From assembly GCF_004138485.1 (NCBI RefSeq), contig NZ_RYEV01000007.1, forward strand, positions 248,001 to 312,000: 64,000 bases of DNA, in the 5' to 3' direction. The notes beneath the pieces were generated by a model, which saw only the letters and a list, made by a program, of their open reading frames with translations, was not told where the DNA came from and ran no database searches. Below, in pieces: positions 51,218 through 59,808 of the stretch. How positions within the stretch are numbered: position 1 is the stretch's first letter; every line of letters begins with the position of its first letter. The DNA is from Peristeroidobacter soli (GTDB lineage: Bacteria > Pseudomonadota > Gammaproteobacteria > Steroidobacterales > Steroidobacteraceae). The position numbers and the translations under genes were made by a program.

Positions 51218-52054
51218 TCAGTGCGTCATTGCATACACAACCACGTTCACACCGACCATGTAGGAGCGCGTGGAGAAGGTCTCGAAGTACCAGTCGCCGT
51301 AGGCTTCGCGCTCCCAGCCGTCGCCGATGTCGGTGTTGTGGGTGGCGAGCACCATGATACGGCCATCGTCGTCCAGCCACGCGCGCATTTCCGGCGTATC
51401 GAGCGAGCCGGCGGGATACTTGTGCGCGCCCGGCGATTCGGCGGTGGGGCCGCCCGGGCTGGCGAAGGGCAGTGCCGGAATCTGCGGCATCTCCTTCAGA
51501 TCGAACACGGTGTGAAAGATGGGATGGTCGGTCGAGAGCACGCGCCACTCACGATTCGGCAATACGGTGCGCATCACATTGGCGAACTGTTGCCACTCGG
51601 CGTCGCCCCAGAAGTCGTCGACCCACACGAAGCCGCCGCGCTCCAGATAGTTCTCGAACGCGGCGCGCTCCTCTTCCGTCAGCACCATGTAGCCCGGGTC
51701 GGACATGAACAGCATGGGGAAGTCGCCGAGATCGGGCGCGGTGAGCAGGCGGCTCGCGGCCTTGGGGGCGACGTTGATGCGAGTCAGTTGCTTGAGGCGA
51801 TGGCTGAAATTGTCGTCGCCTTCCGGAAAGTCCGTCTCCCATCGCGCCCACACACGACCGTCATAGGCATAGTAGGCCTCGCCCATGCCGCCTTCGCTGT
51901 CATAGATGGCGCGAACCATATTGAGTCGCGACATATCGGCAGGCGTGGAGGCGCGCCCGCCATCACCGGTAATGAGATTGTTACCCGCAACCGCAGCCAG
52001 CGTCGCGAACGCGGCGCCGGTGGCAAGAATCGTGAGCGGCAGCAAGTTCGTCAT
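51218..52054 (-). CDS. DUF4159 domain protein
   Basis: 278-aa protein with an N-terminal signal peptide or anchor (LLPLTILATGAAFATLAAVAG) and a DUF4159 domain: DFPMLFMSDPGYMVLTEEE, LERGGFVWVDDFWGDAEW, DHPIFHTVFDL, and DDGRIMVLATHNTDIGDGWE (in part). The fold resembles the class I glutamine amidotransferase-like/ThuA group but without an obvious catalytic Cys. It is a standard companion of MoxR/DUF58/BatA genes. 26 bases after the DUF4175-like gene. Confidence 0.85.
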   Translation of the reverse strand: MTNLLPLTILATGAAFATLAAVAGNNLITGDGGRASTPADMSRLNMVRAIYDSEGGMGEAYYAYDGRVWARWETDFPEGDDNFSHRLKQLTRINVAPKAASRLLTAPDLGDFPMLFMSDPGYMVLTEEERAAFENYLERGGFVWVDDFWGDAEWQQFANVMRTVLPNREWRVLSTDHPIFHTVFDLKEMPQIPALPFASPGGPTAESPGAHKYPAGSLDTPEMRAWLDDDGRIMVLATHNTDIGDGWEREAYGDWYFETFSTRSYMVGVNVVVYAMTH

Positions 52055-52079
52055 GAGTTGCGCCTGCGACTCTCACGTT

Positions 52080-55000
52080 TCAGCGATTCCCCAGGCGACG
52101 GTAGTACTCGGCCACAGCCTCGCGATAACGCGGCGAGTCCGGCGACGGCAGCTCTGCGTGCGCCGGCGAATCGCCCTTCGCGCGAGCCGCGGCATTCAAC
52201 GCGGTCAGCTCAATTTGATCGATGACTCGCATCATCTCGCCCGACTCCGCCAGGGGATCGCCGTTGAGCCGTCGAAGTTGATTGGCGTTCCGGCGCAAGG
52301 CGTCGATTTCGGCAGCAGTGAGCTCGCCATTGGTCATGCGATTCGTGAGATCGCGAATGCGCTGACTGATCGCGGCCGTCTCCCGGGCCAGCGAGCCGCG
52401 ACCCTCTTCAAGCGTGTTCAACCCGCGCGGGGGAATGATGGGGTTCCAGGCGGAGAGTCCATGCTGAGCGCCAGCGGTGCCGCCGCGAGAGCCTTCGGCT
52501 TGTGATGTTCCCCCCTGACGCGAGCCCGACGAGCCCTTGCTGCCGTCGGCCTGCTGACCTTGACTGCTATCGCCGCCTTGCTGGTTCTCGCCATTCAAGC
52601 GCGCGGAACGCGAGTCACCCTTGCCGGATTGATCGCCTTGCTGGGCCTGACTGGAATTCCCCTGCCCGGATTGATCGCCTCGTTGACTCTGACTGGAGTT
52701 CGCTTGGCCGGGTCGATCGCCTGATTGACCCTTGCTCGAGTCACCTTGCTGGCCCTGTTGACCGTTCTCGGATTGCTGACCGCCTTGTTCCTCGCCAGTG
52801 CGCTGAGCGCTCCGGACCGCGCGACGCAGCTCCGCAACTTGCGCGAGCAAGTCGTCCGTCGTCGCCGAGTCGCGCTTCTGGGTACGTTCGTTGGCCGCTT
52901 GAGTCGCGGCTTCGCGCAGATCGTGCTGGAGTGAGTCGAGCGCATCAGTGATCAATCCTTCGCGGGGTGCAGCCTCGCGAGCGCGACCGTAGTACACCTC
53001 GGCGGCGCTGCGATTGAGCCGATACATCACGTCGGAGCCTTCGATGTCGCGCACGATCTCGCTCAGGCGCTGCGTGGTCTTGGGCGTTTTGGCACGATGC
53101 TCATGCACGGCGCCACGCATATCGCCCTGCAGCTCCGACAGCTCCGACGCCATGCGCTGTTTCGCTTCCACCAGATCCTTGACTTCACGCTGACTCAAGC
53201 CACCGCGGCCACTGGAACGGAACGTCGACTCATTGCCCTGCGACAGCGACTTGTACAACTCATTTTCGATGCGCTTCTGATCCTCCAGCATCCGGCCGCT
53301 GCGGTCGGCGAAGCGTTCGAGCGTTTCATCCAGGCGCGACGAATCCGGCTTGTCGATCTGCTTCAATGCCTGGCGCAGATGCTTGCTCGCTTGCTTGGCC
53401 GACTCGTTGTTGGGGGAGCCTTCGCCCTTGGACTCATTGGCCGCGCGCATGTCGTCGAGCGCCTGATTCACCGATTGCAACGCCTGCTCGACTTCGGAGC
53501 GTTCCTGCGAATTGTTGCCACTGCTCTGCTTGCCCTTGCTGCCGGAGCTCGAACCGCTGGCGCCGCTCTGGCCTTGCCGCGACGAGTTGCTGTTGGCCTG
53601 CTGCTGTTGTGAGCCCTGCTGCTGACGATTCAGCTCGTTGAGCCGACGGCGCAGATCCTCCGCCTCCCGTCGCAGCTGTTCCTGCTGCCAGCGCTGCTCC
53701 TGCAACTGCTGGGCGGTGCGTTGCTGTTCGGCGAGCTTCTCCTGACGCTCGGCCAGCTCCTTCAACTTGCGAATGGCTTCGCTCAGCTCCTGCTGCTTGT
53801 TCTGCTGAGAGAGCTGCGATTCGCTCTCGTACTGACTCTTTTCGACGTCCATTTCGAGTTCGAACATCTCGCCGAAGTTGCGGGCCGCCTGCGAGCCTTC
53901 GCCGCCACCATCCTGCTGCATGGAGACTTGAACTTCACGGAACGCCGACTCGGCACGCAGCAGTTGTTGAAGCGCCTGCTGCTCGGGAGTGACGGCATCC
54001 TGCAAACGGAACGCGGACAGATGTCCGGCGGCGGGTTCCATCAATCCCGCCGCGCGTTCGAGGCTTTCGACAAACGTCTTCACGCGTTCATCGGAATCGA
54101 CATCCATACGTGCACGAGTTCGTTGCGCCAGCGTGCGAGCCTGCGTCGCGAGTGTCGTCTGGAAATCGGCCAGCATTCGTGCGCTGTCTTCGAGTTGTTC
54201 GCGCGTGCGGTTGTTGCGTTCGTCGCTGCGCTGCAAGTTCCAGGTCGCCAGCAGGATTTCGCGCTGCCGCTCGGAAATCGCGCCCTGCTCATCGGACATG
54301 CCGCCACCGCCGCCGCCCCCTCCGCCGCCTTGTTTGAAGGTGCGTTCGAACGGCTGGACCTGCACCATGAACAGGTCGGTCTGCACGCTCTGGCTGCGAT
54401 CCTTCGCGACGGCGTAGTACGACACCAGATCGCCCGGCACCAGCCGCTGCGAATCGGCGGCCTTCTCGCCCAGCTCTTCCATGCTCAGCAACGACTCGTT
54501 CTCGCTGCGCCTGGCACCGCCGCCGACCGGCATTTTCCGCCATTCGCCGCCGTTGACGGAGTAGAGCAACGACACGTCGCGCAGCTTGAAATCGTCTTCG
54601 GCCTGGATGTGTACCGGCACTTCTTCGATGCTGGTGGCGCGCCAGTCGCGACCCGGCTTGCGGATTTCGATGGTGGGTTTTTGGTCGGCGACGATCTCGA
54701 TGGTGTACTCGTCGCTGAGCGCCACGAACTCATCCGCGACCCGGGCCCCGATCTGATACTTGCCCGGCTCATTGACCGCAATGGTGCCGACGTTGGCGGC
54801 GCCTTTCTGATCCAGTTCCTGGCTGCGACCGTCGACGATCAGAGCGGGCGCATCGAGGGGCGCATCGGCGAAGACTTCGACTTTCACATCCGTGCCCGCG
54901 ACGGCGCGAATATCACGCGACTCCTCATCCGTCATCGCATCGAGCCCGGTCCACTCCGGATACTGATACGTCAGTCGCACGCGCTGGATCTTCGGCAGAT

Positions 55001-55832
55001 CGACGACGCCGATGGTGTGCTCGGGGCTGCGAACGCCATCGGCCTGAACGTAATAAGTGAGCGGACCGCGCACGGCGTAGAGCTTGAAGTCGAACTGGCC
55101 TTCTTCGGCCGAACGCATGGGCGCGGCTTCCCATTGCGCCTGATCGGCGAAGCGCACGAAGACCTGGGTCTGCTCGGGCCGGAACCCTTCCACCGTCGCC
55201 TGGATCGCAATGTCGCTGTTGCGCCGGATGGTCGTGTCGCCCGGTTCAACGCTGACGCGCTTCAACGTGATCGCTTCACGCGGCAACTCGGCGCCCAACA
55301 ACAAGTGGCGGCTGCCGAATCCCCAATACGACGGACCGACCGTCAGCATCAACGCGAGCGCGACCACCGCGGTACCGGCAATCGAAGCGGCAAGCGCGAA
55401 ACGTCGGTGGGAAACAATGGTCGTCGGTGGCGTCTTCTCGGCGATCGTCGCGGCATCGGCGGCGAGCAGTTCGATCAATGGTGAGGCGTGGCCTTCAGCC
55501 TCACGTCGTTTGCTATCGAGATACGTTTGGATACGCCCGTGTTCTTCCGGCAGGTGCTGCTCGAACACTTTCGAGCCGTCATCGCGTTTCAGCCGGCGCA
55601 ACGGCAACCACAGCAACATCACGGCCACGAGCAACAACAGGAGCACCACGGCCAGGCGGGCGGAAACCGCGATGGACGATGCAAAGCCTTCGCGATTGAA
55701 CAGCCAGACGGCGAGGGCCGTCAGCAACAACGTGCCGGCCGCACCGACCGCACCGGCGCGTAAATAGATATGAGCTCGCAGCCGGCTGCGCAATTCAGCC
55801 AGATAGCTTTCGAGTCGTTCACGTGAGGTCAT
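52080..55832 (-). CDS. Large DUF4175-like membrane and coiled-coil protein
   Basis: 1250-aa protein. Two membrane helices near the N-terminus (about 22-42 and 52-72) and a third at about 145-165 are followed by Ig-like beta domains (about 185-480: VSVEPGDTTIRRNSDIAIQA, IEIRKPGRDWRATSIEEVPV). A Gly run and a very long Gln/Glu/Arg-rich coiled coil (about 520-1060) follow, then a Gly/Ser/Gln-rich repeat region and a C-terminal helix bundle. It resembles DUF4175 proteins of MoxR loci. ATG at 55832 has GAGGTG five bases upstream and overlaps the preceding stop (ATGA). Probably a periplasmic scaffold; no enzyme motif seen. Confidence 0.8.
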   Translation of the reverse strand: MTSRERLESYLAELRSRLRAHIYLRAGAVGAAGTLLLTALAVWLFNREGFASSIAVSARLAVVLLLLLVAVMLLWLPLRRLKRDDGSKVFEQHLPEEHGRIQTYLDSKRREAEGHASPLIELLAADAATIAEKTPPTTIVSHRRFALAASIAGTAVVALALMLTVGPSYWGFGSRHLLLGAELPREAITLKRVSVEPGDTTIRRNSDIAIQATVEGFRPEQTQVFVRFADQAQWEAAPMRSAEEGQFDFKLYAVRGPLTYYVQADGVRSPEHTIGVVDLPKIQRVRLTYQYPEWTGLDAMTDEESRDIRAVAGTDVKVEVFADAPLDAPALIVDGRSQELDQKGAANVGTIAVNEPGKYQIGARVADEFVALSDEYTIEIVADQKPTIEIRKPGRDWRATSIEEVPVHIQAEDDFKLRDVSLLYSVNGGEWRKMPVGGGARRSENESLLSMEELGEKAADSQRLVPGDLVSYYAVAKDRSQSVQTDLFMVQVQPFERTFKQGGGGGGGGGGMSDEQGAISERQREILLATWNLQRSDERNNRTREQLEDSARMLADFQTTLATQARTLAQRTRARMDVDSDERVKTFVESLERAAGLMEPAAGHLSAFRLQDAVTPEQQALQQLLRAESAFREVQVSMQQDGGGEGSQAARNFGEMFELEMDVEKSQYESESQLSQQNKQQELSEAIRKLKELAERQEKLAEQQRTAQQLQEQRWQQEQLRREAEDLRRRLNELNRQQQGSQQQQANSNSSRQGQSGASGSSSGSKGKQSSGNNSQERSEVEQALQSVNQALDDMRAANESKGEGSPNNESAKQASKHLRQALKQIDKPDSSRLDETLERFADRSGRMLEDQKRIENELYKSLSQGNESTFRSSGRGGLSQREVKDLVEAKQRMASELSELQGDMRGAVHEHRAKTPKTTQRLSEIVRDIEGSDVMYRLNRSAAEVYYGRAREAAPREGLITDALDSLQHDLREAATQAANERTQKRDSATTDDLLAQVAELRRAVRSAQRTGEEQGGQQSENGQQGQQGDSSKGQSGDRPGQANSSQSQRGDQSGQGNSSQAQQGDQSGKGDSRSARLNGENQQGGDSSQGQQADGSKGSSGSRQGGTSQAEGSRGGTAGAQHGLSAWNPIIPPRGLNTLEEGRGSLARETAAISQRIRDLTNRMTNGELTAAEIDALRRNANQLRRLNGDPLAESGEMMRVIDQIELTALNAAARAKGDSPAHAELPSPDSPRYREAVAEYYRRLGNR
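52617..52740 (-). repeat. 42-bp tandem repeat within the DUF4175-like gene
   Basis: Three copies of a 42-base unit encode GDRPGQANSSQSQR, GDQSGQGNSSQAQQ and GDQSGKGDSRSARL, part of a longer Gln/Ser/Gly-rich tract. The unit is easily seen from the GATTGATCGCC-type word recurring every 42 bases on the plus strand. Copy number is likely variable between strains. Confidence 0.75.
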
Positions 55833-57907
55833 TTCGGCACCTCGCGACGAATGGCCAAGTGACGGTTCGCCAGCAACGTTTCTGCGATCAGCAGGATAGC
55901 GGCCAACCAAAGCAGCCAGGGGCCGAGCGATTCCGGCTTGACCGCGGGAGCAGGCGTCGAGGCAACAGTCGGCGTCGGCTCCTGCGCACGCAATGCCTGC
56001 CAGCGACCGACGAAGTCCGGTGGCAACGTGGCGAGATCCGACTCACGCGCGTCCACGTTCACCGCCAGCCAGCGGGCACCTTCGCTGCCGCGAATCTCAT
56101 AAAACCCGGCTTGATCGGGGATCAGGCGGTCTGTCGTACTCTGCGCCAGCCCCAGCACCCGACGGCCCTGAGGATCGAATATCTGCCCGCCGCCGCCCGC
56201 GGTCAATCCGGTGGTGACGGTTGCGCCGACTAGAGCATTAGTCCCAGTGGCCTCGGCTTGGGTCAGATAGCTCGCGGCCGCGCCGATGAACTGCACGAAC
56301 AGCGGATGAATGGCCAGATCGCTCCAGCGCCGGTCGACCGGCACGGTCAGGATCAGCATCCGGCCGGCGCCCAGCGTGCGCTCGATCAGCAGCGGCGTGC
56401 CATCGTCGAGGGCGATCAGGGTCTTGTCCTCGGCGGCCGGCTGAATCGTACGCTGTCGGAAGAATCGCACTCGATTCCAATCGGTCGCCTCGCGCAGCAC
56501 CGGATGCGTGCTCGCAACGTCGCCGACCTTGCCCGTCCGGTTCTTCACCTCACCGCTATGCAGGTCGCCGAGCAAATGATCGTTCTTGTCCTCCGCGTCG
56601 CCCAGCGTCGCCAGCACCGCACCGCCGGCGGCCACATAAGAAAGAATGCGTCGAGCCGCGGCGTTCGAGAGTGCGCTCGGATCGGAGACGACGATCAACG
56701 AATACTTGCCGAGCCCGCCGGAGTCCATGGAGTTCGCCACACGCTGCTCGACAGTGAGCCGAGGCGCGGACAAGGCACCAATCGCCGCACCGAAATAAGC
56801 GGTGTCGTCCGATTCCGTATCGCGCGAGATCAACAGCGCGGCGGGATTGGCCTGCTCGATGACCGCGAAGAAACGATCGTCTTGCGGCAGCTCATCGCTG
56901 GGATCGAGGAGGACTTCGATCCGATGCGCGCCGGCGCTGAGATTCAGATCGCTGAATGTGACTTTCGTGAATGAGGTGCTGTTGCCATGGGTGGGCTGCG
57001 AGGTCGGATGCAGCGAAAGCTCAGTGCCGGGCGCATTGCCGCCTTCACCGGCCACGATCTCGGGCTGAGCCGCAGCCGCCGCCAACGTCACGCTCTTCCT
57101 CGACACTTCCTTGTCATCGACGCGAAGAATCACGTTGCGTTGCTGAGGCTCGGTGACCGAGCTGCCCAGCGTCGCTTGCAGCGAATGCGTGTCGAGCGGC
57201 TCCATGGCGGCGTTGGCGATATAGATGTTACCGGCGGGACCATCGCTCACATCGTGCATGACGAGCTGGGTCTGCGCGGGCAGTTGCAGATCGGCGAAGC
57301 GCAGTGGCGCGGCACTTCGCTGCAGATCCGAGATCAAATGCAGGACGACTTGGGGTCGCGGCGACCCGAGCCACGAGTTCGCGGTGCTCATCGCGAAACC
57401 GTAGTCGAGGCGCTCGATACCGGGCTTCAGATTCTGAAGCGCCGCGCGCACGGCGCCGACGTTTCCGGCGGTCGTGCTCGGGCTCACGACCTGGATTCGA
57501 CGCCCGGAGCCTGACAGCAACATCACTCGATCGGAGGAGGGCAGGTCGGCGATGACACTCTCGGCCTCATCCAACGCTCGCTGCCAGCGCTTGCCGTGCT
57601 GCATGGACAGCGACGAGTCGAGCAGGATCGCATGCAACTGCGCGTTGGCATCCGGCTGCGGCACGATGCGAGCGGTCAGCAGCGGCCCGGCGAAGGCGAG
57701 CACCAACGCGATCAGCAACAGGATGCGAGTGATCAACAGCAGCCAATAGCGCAGCGTTCGCTTCGCCGTGCGCTGGGTCTCGCTCGCCTCCAGCAGCATG
57801 AGCGATGCGAACTGATGCTGAGTGGGATTCGCGCGCGCCACCCGGTGCAGCCACAGCGGCAAGCCGATGGCCAGCAATCCGAGCAGCAGTGCAGGCGCGA
57901 GGAACAT
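55829..57907 (-). CDS. BatA-like vWA protein (aerotolerance operon type)
   Basis: 692-aa protein. The first 75 residues are the BatA N-terminal domain (MFLAPALLLGLLAIGLPLWL, HQFASLMLLEASE, a second helix LLLITRILLLIALVLAFAGP). A vWA domain follows with a MIDAS-type Asp97-x-Ser-x-Ser in AILLDSSLSMQ, then a long middle part with ThuA/amidotransferase-like features (LLISRDTESDDTAYFGAAIG, RRILSYVAAGGAVLATLGD), and a final membrane helix (LGPWLLWLAAILLIAETLL). The vWA faces the periplasm. Starts 3 bases after the DUF58 gene. Confidence 0.88.
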   Translation of the reverse strand: MFLAPALLLGLLAIGLPLWLHRVARANPTQHQFASLMLLEASETQRTAKRTLRYWLLLITRILLLIALVLAFAGPLLTARIVPQPDANAQLHAILLDSSLSMQHGKRWQRALDEAESVIADLPSSDRVMLLSGSGRRIQVVSPSTTAGNVGAVRAALQNLKPGIERLDYGFAMSTANSWLGSPRPQVVLHLISDLQRSAAPLRFADLQLPAQTQLVMHDVSDGPAGNIYIANAAMEPLDTHSLQATLGSSVTEPQQRNVILRVDDKEVSRKSVTLAAAAAQPEIVAGEGGNAPGTELSLHPTSQPTHGNSTSFTKVTFSDLNLSAGAHRIEVLLDPSDELPQDDRFFAVIEQANPAALLISRDTESDDTAYFGAAIGALSAPRLTVEQRVANSMDSGGLGKYSLIVVSDPSALSNAAARRILSYVAAGGAVLATLGDAEDKNDHLLGDLHSGEVKNRTGKVGDVASTHPVLREATDWNRVRFFRQRTIQPAAEDKTLIALDDGTPLLIERTLGAGRMLILTVPVDRRWSDLAIHPLFVQFIGAAASYLTQAEATGTNALVGATVTTGLTAGGGGQIFDPQGRRVLGLAQSTTDRLIPDQAGFYEIRGSEGARWLAVNVDARESDLATLPPDFVGRWQALRAQEPTPTVASTPAPAVKPESLGPWLLWLAAILLIAETLLANRHLAIRREVPK

Positions 57908-57910
57908 GGC

Positions 57911-58810
57911 TTAGGTCCGGCCTTCCCTGAGCAGCAAGTAGCGCCGAAGCGCGTTGTCGAGAGGCTCGTCCGTGGTGATCAGCATCTGATGCGCGCCGAC
58001 GTTCGCAGCGGCACGTCGCAACGACTGTAGATGCGCATCGAGCCGTTGTTTGTATTCGCCGGCCAGGTACTCGGGCGAAACATTCAGCGTTCGCTGCGTC
58101 TCGACGTCCTCGAGCAGTACGGACTCGCGCCAGTTCGGATTCATCTCCTGCGGATCGAGCAGCTGGAACAACATGATGTCGTGGCCGCGATACGCCAACG
58201 GCTGCACGGCCCGACTCATCTGCTCCGGGTTGCAGTAGAGATCGGAGATCACCGCGACCAGGCCACGGCGCGACAGATGCTCACCGAATCGCTGGAAACA
58301 AGCTTCGAGATCGGTGCCATTGCCGGGCGTTACCGCGTCGATGGCATGGATCATCGCGGTCAGGCTGCCTGCGCGGCTGGTCGCCGGCCGGAACGTTCGC
58401 ACCTTCTCGTCGAATACGATGAGCCCGACCGGATCGTGCTGACGCGCGGCCAGGTAGGCGAGCGCGGCGGCGAGAAACTTCCCGTACTGAAGTTTGGTGA
58501 CGGAGTGCGAGCCGTAACCCATCGACGCGCTCGCATCCAGCAAGACCATCAATCGCGTGTTGGTCTCGCCTTCATAGCGGCGGATGTACGTGCGCTCCGT
58601 GCGCGCGTACACGTTCCAATCGACGAAGCGCGGATCGTCGCCTTCGACGTAGGCGCGATACTCCTTGAACTCCTGACTGAAACCGTAATGCGGCGAGCGG
58701 TGCAGACCGGTGAGAAAGCCTTCCACGGCGGTGCGCGCGATCAGCTCCAGATTCGCAAGTCCGGCCAGCGTTTCCGGCGGCAGCAGACGATTGGAGACGG
58801 CGGCGTTCAC
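57911..58810 (-). CDS. DUF58 vWA-like protein
   Basis: 299-aa protein. The DUF58 signature FKEYRAYVEGDDPRFVDWNVYART (positions 48-70, quoted in part as YVEGDDPRFVDWNVYART) is followed by a vWA-like domain with LLDASASMGYG (Asp92). GTG at 58810 overlaps the moxR stop (GTGA) and gives the family N-terminus; longer upstream frames lie inside moxR and are not real. DUF58 proteins pair with MoxR ATPases, probably as the first client or adaptor. Confidence 0.9.
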   Translation of the reverse strand: MNAAVSNRLLPPETLAGLANLELIARTAVEGFLTGLHRSPHYGFSQEFKEYRAYVEGDDPRFVDWNVYARTERTYIRRYEGETNTRLMVLLDASASMGYGSHSVTKLQYGKFLAAALAYLAARQHDPVGLIVFDEKVRTFRPATSRAGSLTAMIHAIDAVTPGNGTDLEACFQRFGEHLSRRGLVAVISDLYCNPEQMSRAVQPLAYRGHDIMLFQLLDPQEMNPNWRESVLLEDVETQRTLNVSPEYLAGEYKQRLDAHLQSLRRAAANVGAHQMLITTDEPLDNALRRYLLLREGRT

Positions 58811-59808
58811 CGGTTGACGACCTCTCGCAGCACTTCGTCGACGCTCTTGCCGTCCGACTCGGCCTGATAGTTGGTGAGCACACGATGCCGGAGCACGGGC
58901 AGCGCCAGCACTCGCAGATCGTCCTCGGTCACGTGATAACGACCTTCCATCAATGCACGTGCCTTGCCAGCCAGGCACAGGAACTGAGTCGCACGAACGC
59001 TGGCACCGTAACGAACGTAGCGACGCACAGCTTCAGGCGCATTCGCTTCACGTGGCCGAGTGGCACGCACCAACTCCACAGCCTTCCGTCGCACTTCGGT
59101 CGAGAGCGGCACCTGTCGCACCAACCACTGGAACTTCACGATCTCCTCGGCGTTGGTGCACGGTCGCAGCTGCGGCCCTTCCAGTCGCGAGGTGTTGCGA
59201 TCGACGACTTCCATTTCCTCCTCGGCGCTCAGGTAATCGAGCAGCACGTTGAACAGGAAACGGTCGAGCTGCGCTTCGGGCAAGGGATACGTGCCTTCCA
59301 GCTCGATGGGATTCTGAGTCGCCAGCACGAAGAAGGGCTCGCCGAGCGTGTGGGTCGTGCCACGCACGGTCACCGAATGTTCCTGCATGGCTTCGAGCAA
59401 CGCCGCTTGGGTCTTCGGCGGCGTGCGATTCACTTCGTCGGCGAGCAGCACGTTCGCGAACAACGGGCCCGGCACGAACGTCCAGCGACGATGCCCCGTG
59501 GTGATGTCTTCTTCGATGATGTCGGTGCCGGTCACGTCGGTGGGCATCAGGTCGGGCGTGAACTGGATGCGCTTGAACGACAGGCCCAATGCCGACGCCA
59601 GCGTCTTCACCAGCAACGTCTTCGCGGTGCCAGGCATGCCGGTAATCAAACAATGGCCGCCGACCAGCAGCGTCAACAGCAAGTAGTCGACCACTTCGTC
59701 CTGACCGACGATGACGCGGCGGACCTGGTCGCGGATCGCGCCGATGCGATCGCGGAAAAGATTCACCAGCGCGGCGGTTTCCTGCTCGGTCGCGACCACG
59801 TCGTTCAT
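58807..59808 (-). CDS. moxR: MoxR-family AAA+ ATPase
   Basis: 333-aa ATPase. Walker A GMPGTAKT (57-64), Walker B NVLLADEVNRTPPKTQAALL (in part) with sensor 1 LATQNPIELEGTYPLPEAQLDRF (in part) and the arginine-containing helical lid. MoxR proteins are chaperone-like AAA+ machines that assemble or activate vWA proteins, as in methanol dehydrogenase and stress envelope systems. ATG at 59808 overlaps the preceding stop in TGATG, so translation is coupled. Confidence 0.95.
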   Translation of the reverse strand: MNDVVATEQETAALVNLFRDRIGAIRDQVRRVIVGQDEVVDYLLLTLLVGGHCLITGMPGTAKTLLVKTLASALGLSFKRIQFTPDLMPTDVTGTDIIEEDITTGHRRWTFVPGPLFANVLLADEVNRTPPKTQAALLEAMQEHSVTVRGTTHTLGEPFFVLATQNPIELEGTYPLPEAQLDRFLFNVLLDYLSAEEEMEVVDRNTSRLEGPQLRPCTNAEEIVKFQWLVRQVPLSTEVRRKAVELVRATRPREANAPEAVRRYVRYGASVRATQFLCLAGKARALMEGRYHVTEDDLRVLALPVLRHRVLTNYQAESDGKSVDEVLREVVNR

